From Candidatus Methylopumilus rimovensis (GTDB lineage Bacteria; Pseudomonadota; Gammaproteobacteria; Burkholderiales; Methylophilaceae): 64,000 nt of DNA. Location: positions 186,001 to 250,000 of the forward strand of contig NZ_CP040986.1 of assembly GCF_006364615.1 (NCBI RefSeq), in the 5' to 3' direction. Below, piece by piece: positions 8,692-16,735 of this stretch (its first letter is position 1; every line of letters begins with the position of its first letter). Under the pieces are notes generated by a model. It worked only from the letters and a program-made list of their open reading frames with translations. It searched no databases and was not told the origin of the DNA. The position numbers and the translations under genes are program-made.

Positions 8692-9219
8692 ATGAAAATA
8701 TTTATCTTAATTAGCTTCGCTATAGCATTTTATTTATTTAGAGTGAATGTCATGGCAGCACCGATTCTAAAAATAGGTGAGGACGCACCAACTTTTACGC
8801 TTCCAGATAGCCAAGGCAATCAAGTCAGCTTAAATGACTATAAAGGTAAATGGGCTGTTCTATATTTTTACCCGAAAGATGATACCCCTGGATGTACAAA
8901 GGAGGCGTGTCAGTTTAGAGATGATTTTAAAACTCTAGAGGCTTTAGGCGCTAAAGTCATCGGTATCAGTATCGACGATAGCTTTTCTCATCAGAAATTT
9001 GCAGAAAAATATAATTTACCTTTTCCTCTTTTATCAGATGCTTCAGGAGAGGTTGCGGATCGATACGGTGCGTTGAACAATTTCTTAGTGATCAAGCTAG
9101 CTAAAAGATATACATACTTAATTAACCCCCAAGGCAAGATTGCTAAAATTTATCTTAGTGTAGATACATCAAAACATAGCCAAGAAATTATTGAAGATCT
9201 AAAAAAGCTTAAAGAATAA
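8692..9219 (+). CDS. Exported or membrane-tethered PrxQ/Bcp-type peroxiredoxin
   Basis: A thiol peroxidase of the AhpC/TSA superfamily, BCP/PrxQ branch. It begins with a hydrophobic segment (IFILISFAIAFYLF) that acts as signal peptide or anchor, so the enzyme probably works in the periplasm, unlike the cytoplasmic Bcp at 36432. The active site reads DDTPGCTKEACQFRDDF, with the peroxidatic Cys and a resolving Cys five residues later, the two-Cys PrxQ arrangement. Total 175 residues, normal for a secreted form. It ends two bases from the convergent pterin dehydratase gene. Confidence 0.85.
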   Translation: MKIFILISFAIAFYLFRVNVMAAPILKIGEDAPTFTLPDSQGNQVSLNDYKGKWAVLYFYPKDDTPGCTKEACQFRDDFKTLEALGAKVIGISIDDSFSHQKFAEKYNLPFPLLSDASGEVADRYGALNNFLVIKLAKRYTYLINPQGKIAKIYLSVDTSKHSQEIIEDLKKLKE

Positions 9220-9221
9220 AT

Positions 9222-9506
9222 TTAAGTTGAGAGTAACCGATCTATATGTTCGGCTAACTCAAAGTCCTTATCCGTAATACCTGATGCATCATGCGTATGA
9301 GTTTTAATAATGAGAGCGTTATGTCTAAAAATTAACTCTGGATGATGATTTAATTGGTTAGCAATTTTTGCAATTTCATTTGCAATCTGAATAGATTCAT
9401 CAAAATGCGCCGTTGAAAATTTCTTCTCAATAGAGGGGAAGATATAAGACCAAGTGGTACATCTACGTTTTAATTTTTCTTCTATTTCTTTTGCGTTATA
9501 AGCCAT
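9222..9506 (-). CDS. phhB: 4a-hydroxytetrahydrobiopterin dehydratase (pterin-4a-carbinolamine dehydratase)
   Basis: This small enzyme dehydrates 4a-hydroxytetrahydropterin, usually to recycle the cofactor of aromatic amino acid hydroxylases; in bacteria without such a hydroxylase it may serve a moonlighting or general pterin role. The 94 residues carry the family signature: LNHHPELIFRHNALIIKTHT, the catalytic His pair and the T-H-T-H/D element, followed by GITDKDFELAEHIDRL. No phenylalanine hydroxylase gene is in the window. It is followed closely on the minus strand after DUF2237 (3-base gap), suggesting co-transcription. Confidence 0.88.
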   Translation of the reverse strand: MAYNAKEIEEKLKRRCTTWSYIFPSIEKKFSTAHFDESIQIANEIAKIANQLNHHPELIFRHNALIIKTHTHDASGITDKDFELAEHIDRLLST

Positions 9507-9509
9507 AAG

Positions 9510-9866
9510 TTACCTTAATTGATGATATTTGAGCTCTGCAAGATTAATCAAATCCAAAGCTTTTTCGTGAGTTGCTTCTAAAATCACGGGCGGCGCAACA
9601 CCTTCTTCTAAAGCTTCAAGCCATCGACTGGCACACAAACACCATCGATCACCAGCTTTTAGACCTACAAATTCAAATTCAGGTCTTGGCGTCATTAAGT
9701 CGTTGCCTTGCATTTTGGAGAATTGAAGAAATTCTTGGGTGACTTCAGCACATACCGTATGCTGGCCAATATCTTGAGGGCCTGTTTCGCAGCACCCATT
9801 TCTGGTAAATCCTGTGATAGGGTTAAGGTTACAGATTTCTAATTTTGTTCCAAGGACATTTTTCAT
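9510..9866 (-). CDS. DUF2237 family protein
   Basis: A 118-residue protein of a widespread uncharacterised family. Recognisable family features are NVLGTKLEICNLNPITGF at the N-terminus, NGCCETGPQDIGQHTVCA, FSKMQGNDLMTPRPEF, and LKAGDRWCLCASRWLEA near residue 75. The conserved Cys residues (CC, VCA, WCLCA) suggest a metal or redox role, but none is established. It lies directly upstream of the pterin dehydratase on the same strand. Function is unknown. Confidence 0.85.
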   Translation of the reverse strand: MKNVLGTKLEICNLNPITGFTRNGCCETGPQDIGQHTVCAEVTQEFLQFSKMQGNDLMTPRPEFEFVGLKAGDRWCLCASRWLEALEEGVAPPVILEATHEKALDLINLAELKYHQLR

Positions 9867-9920
9867 GGTTTTTTATAGCGCCGGTATGAACGATATTGAT
9901 ATAGTTAAGTCGTATTGACT

Positions 9921-10925
9921 ATGAAAAAAGCTATAAGTTTATTTTTGTTGCTCATCACGAGCCAAGTGGCAGCTATTCCATCTTTCGAAAAACTATTAGA
10001 GCTTAATAATTCTATAGTTTCAGTCAATGTCGATTTGCCAGACGGATCTTCCGGCACAGGCTCAGGTGTGGTGGTTAGTAAAGAGTATGTGGCTACAGAC
10101 TGCCATGTGATTGCGAATACTTTAGGTGCTAATATTTCTAAATTTGATGACACCTATAAACCCATTGCCTTTAAAGCAGACTGGAAACATGATTTATGTT
10201 TGTTAAAATTTGAAGAGCTTCCCTTTAAACCTTTTCCCTTAAGGGACAGCAATACATTGCAGTATGAAGAAGATGTCTTTAGCGTGAGCTTCCCTAATGG
10301 AAGTAATGTGCCACAGCCCTCATATGGATCAGTAAAGGCGATCCATCGTTTGGATAACAGCGTCATCATCAGATCTGATGCAGCATTCTCATTGGGCTCA
10401 AGTGGCGGCGGACTATTTGATGAGAAATATAATTTAGTCGGCATTACAACATTTAAAAGTCCCGGACCTCAAGGGTTTTTCTATAGCTTACCTGTTGAAT
10501 GGATTAAATATTTAATGAGTCAGCCCGATACTAAGTCTCTTAAAACTATGGACGTACCATTTTGGGCCTTACCTTTTGACCAAAAACCCAATTTTATGAA
10601 GGTAGTCATCCCTTACCAAAATAAAGAATGGGATACGCTTAAATCCATTTCAGATTTGTGGATTAAAGAAGAATCTAATTCATCTGATGCGTGGTATTTT
10701 TTAGGATTAGCTGAGCAAGGGAAAAAAGATCTCAAAGCCGCAAAAGAAGCATTTTCTAGAGCTGAGAAAATAAACCCTAGGCATGTGGATGCTATGATGG
10801 GACTAGCTGAAATAGCTGAATCCGAAAAAGATTTAGCGACCCTACAAAATATTCAAAAAAAGGTCAATCAATTAAATACAAGTTTTGCAGAAGTTATTTC
10901 GAATAAATTTGATAAGATCAAGTAA
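9921..10925 (+). CDS. Periplasmic trypsin-like serine protease with C-terminal TPR repeats
   Basis: A DegP-type trypsin-fold protease fused to a TPR segment rather than a PDZ domain. I use the ATG at 9921; the frame also has a TTG at 9915. Residues 1-18 form a signal peptide (KKAISLFLLLITSQVAA), so it acts in the periplasm. The catalytic triad is visible as His in ATDCHVIA, Asp in WKHDLCLLKF and Ser in LGSSGGGLFD. From about residue 235 come TPR-like helices (SDAWYFLGLAEQGKKDLKAA, then DAMMGLAEIAESEKDL). Substrate unknown; quality control or signalling are both possible. Confidence 0.82.
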   Translation: MKKAISLFLLLITSQVAAIPSFEKLLELNNSIVSVNVDLPDGSSGTGSGVVVSKEYVATDCHVIANTLGANISKFDDTYKPIAFKADWKHDLCLLKFEELPFKPFPLRDSNTLQYEEDVFSVSFPNGSNVPQPSYGSVKAIHRLDNSVIIRSDAAFSLGSSGGGLFDEKYNLVGITTFKSPGPQGFFYSLPVEWIKYLMSQPDTKSLKTMDVPFWALPFDQKPNFMKVVIPYQNKEWDTLKSISDLWIKEESNSSDAWYFLGLAEQGKKDLKAAKEAFSRAEKINPRHVDAMMGLAEIAESEKDLATLQNIQKKVNQLNTSFAEVISNKFDKIK

Positions 10926-10947
10926 GATTTATTTTTTAATAAATCTT
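10924..10947 (+). terminator. AT-rich hairpin after the protease gene
   Basis: AAGATTTATT and AATAAATCTT form a perfect 10-bp inverted repeat with a TTTT loop. It overlaps the protease stop region and lies 17 bases before the lipid operon. It has no long T-run, so termination would be weak. Confidence 0.4.
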
Positions 10948-10963
10948 ATTCACAATATTCAAT

Positions 10964-12019
10964 ATGCTAAAACAAGTTTTATCACTTGCAGAAAAAGGTT
11001 ATCTTCCAGACGCGCTTATTCGTTTTGGTATTAGACAACTTTTAAAAAAACGTCTTGAAGAAATTAGTCACAAAAATGCAGAAAAATCACAAGCCCTAAA
11101 AAGTGATTTTTTTGAGAGCATGGATCAATCACCTATTGCATTAGTCCCGCACCTTGCAAACAAACAACACTATGAAGTGCCATCTACTTTTTTTGATTTT
11201 TGCTTGGGTAAACATAAAAAATACAGTAGTTGTTATTGGGATCAAAATACAAAAAATCTAGATGATGCAGAATGGAATGCGCTCAAGATTAGTGCAGTTC
11301 ATGCAGATTTAAAAAATGGCCAGACGATTCTTGAATTAGGTTGTGGATGGGGTTCACTAACTCTTTTTATGGCTCAACAATATCCAAAGAGTCGAATCTT
11401 TGCGGTATCTAATTCAAACTCCCAGAGAATTTTTATTGAAGGCGAAGCCAAAAAAAGGGAGCTTAAAAATATTCATGTCATCACGTGCGACATGAATCGG
11501 TTTAACCCTAAAAATTTTAAAATACCTAAAAGTTTTGATCGTATTGTTTCGATTGAAATGTTTGAGCATATGCGGAATCATCGAAAACTTTATCGTATGC
11601 TTTATGAATGGTTAAAGCCAGGAGGGAAATTCTTTATGCATATTTTTGTGCATCAGCATACGCCCTATGCATTTGAAGTAAAAGATCAAGATGATTGGAT
11701 GAGTAAGTTTTTCTTTTCAGGTGGCATGATGCCAAGCGATGATTTGCCATTACATTTTCAAGAACATTTAAAGCTAAGAGAGAAATGGTGCTGGGATGGA
11801 ACGCACTATGAAAAAACGGCAAATGCTTGGCTAGAAAATATGGATCAAGCAAAACTTGATATTTATCCTATCCTTCGAAAAACTTATGGCAATAAAAATG
11901 CAACACAATGGTTTAATCGTTGGCGAATTTTTTATATGGCCTGTGCCGAATTATTTGGCTATCAAAATGGCCAAGAGTGGTGGGTGACGCACTATCAATT
12001 TGAGAAACCAAAAAAATAA
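10964..12019 (+). CDS. CFA-synthase-related SAM-dependent methyltransferase, first gene of the lipid operon
   Basis: A 351-residue member of the mycolic-acid cyclopropane synthase/CFA family (PF02353-like). After a 70-residue helical N-terminus comes KQHYEVPSTFFDFCLG, where CFA enzymes bind the lipid, and a Rossmann SAM site ILELGCGWGSLT near residue 124. SIEMFEHMRNHRKLY retains the catalytic-site Glu and His, and FFMHIF keeps the His that binds bicarbonate in E. coli Cfa. The Cys at the E. coli 139 position is shifted by one (YSSCYW). It probably methylates an unsaturated acyl chain or a related amphipathic substrate. It is co-transcribed with the next seven genes. Confidence 0.75.
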   Translation: MLKQVLSLAEKGYLPDALIRFGIRQLLKKRLEEISHKNAEKSQALKSDFFESMDQSPIALVPHLANKQHYEVPSTFFDFCLGKHKKYSSCYWDQNTKNLDDAEWNALKISAVHADLKNGQTILELGCGWGSLTLFMAQQYPKSRIFAVSNSNSQRIFIEGEAKKRELKNIHVITCDMNRFNPKNFKIPKSFDRIVSIEMFEHMRNHRKLYRMLYEWLKPGGKFFMHIFVHQHTPYAFEVKDQDDWMSKFFFSGGMMPSDDLPLHFQEHLKLREKWCWDGTHYEKTANAWLENMDQAKLDIYPILRKTYGNKNATQWFNRWRIFYMACAELFGYQNGQEWWVTHYQFEKPKK

Positions 12020-12526
12020 ATGAAACTCATTAATTTTGGACTTTTTCAGTTGGGCTGGTTTATTGCGATTTGGGGAGCGGCTCAACAAAAATTACTTCCA
12101 TCTATGATAGCTGTCGCTTTAATATTAATGATTCATCTCTTTCAGGCGCGCTATAAAAAAGAAGCATTTATGTTAATTCTGTTTGTAATGGTTTTAGGAC
12201 CTTTGTTTGATCAATGCTTATTAGCTTTTGGATTCATTGAGTATAAAAGCCAATTTTCACAATCTATTGTGCCGATTTGGATTGTGGCTTTGTGGGGTTT
12301 ATTTGCAAGCACATTAAATGTATCTTTAAGTTGGTTAAAACATTACAAGTTAATTGCAGTTTTATTCGGCCTCATAGGCGGTCCTTTGGCTTATATAGCT
12401 GCTGAAAAATTGAATGCGATTCAATTAATGACACCTTATGCGCTTATTGCATTGGGATTAGGATGGGCTTTACTGACGCCGTTATCTCTTGTGATCGCTA
12501 AAAGATGGGATGGATTCCGCACGTGA
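12020..12526 (+). CDS. DUF2878 integral membrane protein
   Basis: A 168-residue protein made almost entirely of membrane helices, about five or six (for example LFQLGWFIAIWGAAQQ, then AFMLILFVMVLGPLFDQCLL, then YALIALGLGWALLTPLSLVI). It fits the DUF2878 family, which recurs beside CFA-synthase-like genes. Function is unknown. It starts immediately after the preceding stop (0-base gap) and its TGA stop overlaps the GTG start of the next gene as GTGA, indicating translational coupling. A role in membrane-bound lipid handling is inferred from the operon only. Confidence 0.75.
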   Translation: MKLINFGLFQLGWFIAIWGAAQQKLLPSMIAVALILMIHLFQARYKKEAFMLILFVMVLGPLFDQCLLAFGFIEYKSQFSQSIVPIWIVALWGLFASTLNVSLSWLKHYKLIAVLFGLIGGPLAYIAAEKLNAIQLMTPYALIALGLGWALLTPLSLVIAKRWDGFRT

Positions 12527-13281
12527 TATTTTTTCATGCTCTTTTGATTAACTTATTGTTTGCTTTCGGAGGCTGGCTATTAAGCCTTAAAAAAAACAAT
12601 GTGACGCATGTCGATATCATGTGGAGTTTATTTTTTGTGCTCAATGCACTTTATTTTTATATTGCGTTTACGCCATCATTAAGGGCTACCCTGATTCTTT
12701 TTTTAGTTTTGTTATGGGGTTTACGTCTTTCGGTTTATCTTGCAATAAGAAATTGGGGCAAATCAGAAGATGCACGTTATTTAAAAATTAGACAAAATAA
12801 TGAACCTAATTTTAGGTTTAAAAGCGCATATATTATTTTTGGTTTTCAATCTATTCTTGCATGGATCGTGGGTTCAATTCTTCTTATAGCTATAGAAAAT
12901 GATCATCCACTCACTTGGTTAGATAGCCTAGGACTTTTAGTCACGCTCTGTGGAATCATTTATGAATCAATTGCAGATTATCAATTGATGCAATTTAAGA
13001 ATGACATCAAAAATCGCGGAAAACTTTTACAATCAGGACTATGGAAATTAAGTCGACATCCTAATTATTTTGGAGAAATTTTAGTATGGTGGGGCTTTTT
13101 TATCACCACCCTTGTGACCGGTATTCATTTTAATTTGATAGCACCCTTGCTTATGACTTTTTTAATATTAAGATTTTCAGGCGTGACACTTCTTGAGGTT
13201 AATCTGATTAAAAAATTTAATGGGTATGATGATTATCAGAAAAAAGTGAATACAATTATTCCTCGATTTTGGAAAAAATAA
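12523..13281 (+). CDS. DUF1295 membrane protein (steroid 5-alpha-reductase / ICMT-like fold)
   Basis: A polytopic membrane protein of the DUF1295 family. I choose the GTG at 12523, which overlaps the upstream TGA as GTGA and sits nine bases after GGGATGG; an ATG at 12505 would add six residues. Conserved features are DIMWSLFF near residue 28, LRLSVYLAIRNWGKSEDARY near 75, and the C-terminal block LWKLSRHPNYFGEILVWWG, which is the NADPH- or SAM-binding motif seen in steroid-5-alpha-reductase and isoprenylcysteine methyltransferase relatives. It likely reduces or methylates a lipid in this operon; the chemistry is not proven. Confidence 0.8.
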   Translation: MIFFHALLINLLFAFGGWLLSLKKNNVTHVDIMWSLFFVLNALYFYIAFTPSLRATLILFLVLLWGLRLSVYLAIRNWGKSEDARYLKIRQNNEPNFRFKSAYIIFGFQSILAWIVGSILLIAIENDHPLTWLDSLGLLVTLCGIIYESIADYQLMQFKNDIKNRGKLLQSGLWKLSRHPNYFGEILVWWGFFITTLVTGIHFNLIAPLLMTFLILRFSGVTLLEVNLIKKFNGYDDYQKKVNTIIPRFWKK

Positions 13282-13282
13282 T

Positions 13283-13804
13283 ATGCGATTTAAACATTAT
13301 TTACTCACAGCAATTTTTTTATTACTGAATGGATGTATGACTCAACCACCAATTAAAACTGTCTCTGAAGTTAATTTGCAAAAATTTATGGGCCCATGGT
13401 ATGTCATCGGACATATACCAACATTTATTGAGAAGAATGCATTTAATGCAATTGAGTCTTATGAGCTAAATCAGGATGGCACCATTGGCACCACCTTCAC
13501 TTTTAATGAAGGGGATCTCACGGGGCCTTTAAAGACATATAAACCCAAAGGGTTTGTTATAAAAGATTCAGGTAATGCACTATGGGGTATGCAATTTATA
13601 TGGCCAATCAAAGCGCAATATAAAATTGTTTACTTAGACGAAGCTTACCAAAATACAATTATTGCCAGAGATGACCGTGATTATGTCTGGATTATGTCGC
13701 GTGAAAAAAAGATAGAGCAAAAGACTTTAGAACAATTAGTGAAAAAAATTGAAACCGATGGCTACGATATTAAAAAAATACGTTGGATTGAGCATTCAAA
13801 TTAA
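13283..13804 (+). CDS. blc: Outer-membrane lipocalin (Blc-like lipoprotein)
   Basis: A bacterial lipocalin that binds fatty acids or lysophospholipids. The N-terminus is a lipoprotein signal (LLTAIFLLLNGCMTQ) with the lipobox LLNGC, so it is probably anchored by an acylated Cys to the inner leaflet of the outer membrane. The lipocalin motif MGPWYVIGHIPTFIE (G-x-W) follows around residue 37, and DYVWIMSREKKI near 130 corresponds to the second conserved lipocalin strand. Length 173 is normal. In this operon it could shuttle the modified acyl product or repair damaged membrane lipids. Confidence 0.87.
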   Translation: MRFKHYLLTAIFLLLNGCMTQPPIKTVSEVNLQKFMGPWYVIGHIPTFIEKNAFNAIESYELNQDGTIGTTFTFNEGDLTGPLKTYKPKGFVIKDSGNALWGMQFIWPIKAQYKIVYLDEAYQNTIIARDDRDYVWIMSREKKIEQKTLEQLVKKIETDGYDIKKIRWIEHSN

Positions 13805-13806
13805 TC

Positions 13807-14748
13807 ATGAATACATTTTTTAAAAAATTATTTTTTTGGTTTGATAATTCTTTTCTTGAAGAAAAGTATGCTTCTATTACTTCTGGCAAAGAAATTGATT
13901 GGATGCGAGTCATTCCTTTTATTCTTCTTCATTTATCTTGTTTTTTTATCTTTATTGTTGGATTTAGTTGGACAGCATTTACGGTATGTATCACTCTTTT
14001 TGCTATTCGCATGTTTGCTATTACAGGCTTTTACCATCGTTATTTTTCTCATAAAACGTTTAGAACTTCGAGGTTTGTTCAACTTTTATTTGCGATGATT
14101 GGAGCTACTGCAGTGCAAAGAGGTCCTCTGTGGTGGGCAGCGCATCATCGAGGCCATCATATGCATTCTGATACACCAGAAGATAAACACTCACCTCAAG
14201 AGCATGGATTTTTTTGGAGTCATATGGGGTGGTTTTTGACTAAGTCTAATTTTGTGACTAATACAAAGTTTGTACGTGAATTAATTAGATTTCCTGAATT
14301 GCGCATCATAGATCGATTCGATCTTCTCATGCCATTAGCATTATCTATTACCTTATTTTTTGTAGGTTATTATCTGAATCAATATGAGCCACAACTCAAT
14401 ACAAATGGTTTTCAGTTATTGATATGGGGATTTTCAGTTTCAACAGTCATGCTTTATCACGCAACCTTCTTAGTCAATTCGGTGGCGCATCAATGGGGAA
14501 AGAAACGTTATGAAACTAAGGATACAAGTCGAAATAATTTTATTATTGCGATTCTGACTTTTGGTGAGGGTTGGCATAATAATCATCATCATTACCCTGG
14601 ATCAGCAAGACAAGGATTTTATTGGTGGGAAATTGATCTCACTTATTATGTTTTAAAATTTTTGGCGATGATCGGCATTATTTGGGATATGCGTACTGTT
14701 TCTGATAATATTCGCGAATCTAAAAAAATAGAACATCATCATCACTAG
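13807..14748 (+). CDS. Fatty acid (acyl-CoA type, delta-9-like) desaturase
   Basis: A membrane di-iron desaturase of 313 residues. The three histidine boxes are HRYFSH near residue 78, HHRGHHMH near 114 and HNNHHHYPG near 256, with an additional NSVAHQWG box. Four membrane segments flank them. The enzyme would introduce a double bond into a saturated acyl chain, supplying the substrate for the CFA-like methyltransferases in the same operon. An oddity is the natural C-terminal IEHHHH. It starts two bases after the lipocalin stop. Regiospecificity cannot be read from sequence. Confidence 0.9.
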   Translation: MNTFFKKLFFWFDNSFLEEKYASITSGKEIDWMRVIPFILLHLSCFFIFIVGFSWTAFTVCITLFAIRMFAITGFYHRYFSHKTFRTSRFVQLLFAMIGATAVQRGPLWWAAHHRGHHMHSDTPEDKHSPQEHGFFWSHMGWFLTKSNFVTNTKFVRELIRFPELRIIDRFDLLMPLALSITLFFVGYYLNQYEPQLNTNGFQLLIWGFSVSTVMLYHATFLVNSVAHQWGKKRYETKDTSRNNFIIAILTFGEGWHNNHHHYPGSARQGFYWWEIDLTYYVLKFLAMIGIIWDMRTVSDNIRESKKIEHHHH

Positions 14749-14750
14749 CC

Positions 14751-15998
14751 ATGAAGATAGCAATCATAGGCTCAGGCATCTCTGGCAATACCCTTGCATA
14801 TTATTTAAACCCCCACCATCAGATTGCACTTTTTGAATCCAATGATCGTATTGGAGGCCACTCACATACACATCACATTGATGTATTCAATCAAAAAGTG
14901 AGTGTAGACACGGGGTTTATTGTATTTAACAAAAAAACATACCCTAATTTTTTAAAGCTATTACATGAACTTAAAGTGCCCTATGAAAATAGTGCCATGA
15001 GTTTTAGTGTCAAAGACAGCCAAAAAGATTTTGAATATAACGGCACAAATCTCAATGCACTATTTGCGCAAAGAAAGAATTTTATTAATCCTAGCTTTTA
15101 TAAAATGATTAGAGAGATTCTTCGATTTAATAAGTCTTCAATTATCTTATTAAGTGGTGATGAAGAGATTAGTTTAGGTGATTATCTGAAACGAGAACGC
15201 TACTCGGATTTCTTTAAGAAATATTATATTTTGCCGATGGGCTCAGCAATTTGGTCATCTAACATTAAAACAATGATGCAATTTCCTGCTAAATTTTTTA
15301 TACAGTTTTTTAATAATCATGGCATGTTAAATATCAATGACAGACCTCAGTGGTTAACAATCTCCGGGGGCTCAATTAACTATGTCGATAAGATGATCAA
15401 GCCTTTTAGAAAAAAAATCAAACTTAATCAGAATATAAAATATGTAGAAAGAAAAAAAGATCATATTGCTATTCATCATAAAGATCGCGTAGAAAAATTT
15501 GACTGGGTATTTTTTGCTTGCCATAGTGATGAAGCTTTGAAATTAATCAAAAGTCCTAGCTTCCATGAAAAAAATATTTTAAAAGCGATTCCATATACAG
15601 ATAATGAAGTGATCTTGCATTATGATGATCACTTTATGCCCAAAAGAAAGCTTGCTTGGGCAGCGTGGAATTATCACATTGATGATAATGCCAACTCACC
15701 AGCATCTCTAACTTATAATATGAATATATTGCAGAATTTAAAAACGGAAGTACCCCTTTTAGTGACATTAAACCCACTGCAAAAAATCAACAAAAAGAAA
15801 ATTATTAAAACACTTTCTTATGCTCACCCACAATATAGTTTACCAAGTATTGAGGCGCAGTCTAAGTACCATTTAATTTCAGGTGTGAATCGTACTTCAT
15901 TTGCAGGTGCATATTGGGGCAATGGCTTTCATGAAGATGGGGTTAAGAGTGCACTTGATGCCATTCAACAATTCAATGCCGTGCATGGATTTCAATGA
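14751..15998 (+). CDS. FAD-dependent oxidoreductase (COG2907 type, amine-oxidase fold)
   Basis: A 415-residue flavoprotein with a Rossmann dinucleotide site at the extreme N-terminus (IIGSGISGNTLAYYL) followed by an acidic ribose-binding residue (LFESNDRIGGHSHTH). VDTGFIVFNKKTYPNF near residue 43 and the C-terminal GAYWGNGFHEDGVKSAL are typical of the COG2907 NAD/FAD-binding proteins found next to CFA synthases. Plant cyclopropane synthases carry a fused N-terminal domain of this kind, so this gene is probably the separate bacterial equivalent. Its stop overlaps the next start by four bases. Substrate unknown, probably an acyl chain. Confidence 0.8.
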   Translation: MKIAIIGSGISGNTLAYYLNPHHQIALFESNDRIGGHSHTHHIDVFNQKVSVDTGFIVFNKKTYPNFLKLLHELKVPYENSAMSFSVKDSQKDFEYNGTNLNALFAQRKNFINPSFYKMIREILRFNKSSIILLSGDEEISLGDYLKRERYSDFFKKYYILPMGSAIWSSNIKTMMQFPAKFFIQFFNNHGMLNINDRPQWLTISGGSINYVDKMIKPFRKKIKLNQNIKYVERKKDHIAIHHKDRVEKFDWVFFACHSDEALKLIKSPSFHEKNILKAIPYTDNEVILHYDDHFMPKRKLAWAAWNYHIDDNANSPASLTYNMNILQNLKTEVPLLVTLNPLQKINKKKIIKTLSYAHPQYSLPSIEAQSKYHLISGVNRTSFAGAYWGNGFHEDGVKSALDAIQQFNAVHGFQ

Positions 15999-16729
15999 TG
16001 CAGGCAATCTATGAAGGCACGTTAAATCATACAAGGGTAAAACCGAATAAGCACGCATTTCAATATCGTGTTCATATGTTATATCTTGATCTTGATGATC
16101 TAGTGAGAACATTTTCAAATAAACTATTTTGGAGTTATAACCGTTTTAATTTGGGGTGTTTTTTAAGATCAGACTATTTTGGCTATTCAAAAAATAGCTT
16201 AAAAAAATCAATACAAGATGAAATTAAAAAAAAGCTTCATTTTAAACATCAAGGAAAAATATTTGTTTTAACAAGTCCTCGATACTTTGGCTATTGTTTT
16301 AATCCTGTGAGTTTTTATTATTGTTTTAATTTAAAAAATAAATTAGAAGTCATTGTGTCGCATATTACCAATACACCATGGAATGAAAATCACGCATATG
16401 TTCATGATTGCCGAGGATTAAAGCAAGCAATGAAATACTTTCAGTTTCAAAAGAATTTTCATGTATCACCCTTTATGCCTATGGATGTCCAGTATGAATG
16501 GTCATTTAATGAGCCAGGAAAGGAAATCGTAGTTTCTATGAATAATATGCATAAAAAAGAGTTTATTTTTAACGCAACGATGAGGCTTCATAGGAGAGCT
16601 TTAAACAATCAATCGCTTAATTATTTGCTCTTTAGGTTTCCACCAGAAACTTTTAAAACAATTATGGCTATTTATTGGAATGCTTTACGTTTAAAATTTA
16701 AACGGATCCCTTTTTTTTCTCACCCTTAA
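15995..16729 (+). CDS. DUF1365 family protein
   Basis: A 244-residue protein of the DUF1365 family, whose members nearly always sit between a COG2907 flavoprotein and a CFA-type methyltransferase, exactly as here. Visible conserved stretches are AIYEGTLNHTRVKPNKHAF at the N-terminus, LTSPRYFGYCFNPVSFYYCF near residue 91, ITNTPWNENHAYVH near 122, and FHVSPFMPMDVQYEW near 158. It has no clear signal peptide or catalytic motif that I can name. It starts inside the end of the FAD gene (ATGATG at 15995). Function unknown; a lipid-binding or accessory role is inferred. Confidence 0.85.
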   Translation: MMQAIYEGTLNHTRVKPNKHAFQYRVHMLYLDLDDLVRTFSNKLFWSYNRFNLGCFLRSDYFGYSKNSLKKSIQDEIKKKLHFKHQGKIFVLTSPRYFGYCFNPVSFYYCFNLKNKLEVIVSHITNTPWNENHAYVHDCRGLKQAMKYFQFQKNFHVSPFMPMDVQYEWSFNEPGKEIVVSMNNMHKKEFIFNATMRLHRRALNNQSLNYLLFRFPPETFKTIMAIYWNALRLKFKRIPFFSHP

Positions 16730-16735
16730 TATCTT

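Noticed and set aside
13841-14098. An 85-residue hydrophobic frame inside the desaturase gene
   Set aside because: It is a +1 shadow of the membrane segments of the desaturase, which has all three histidine boxes.
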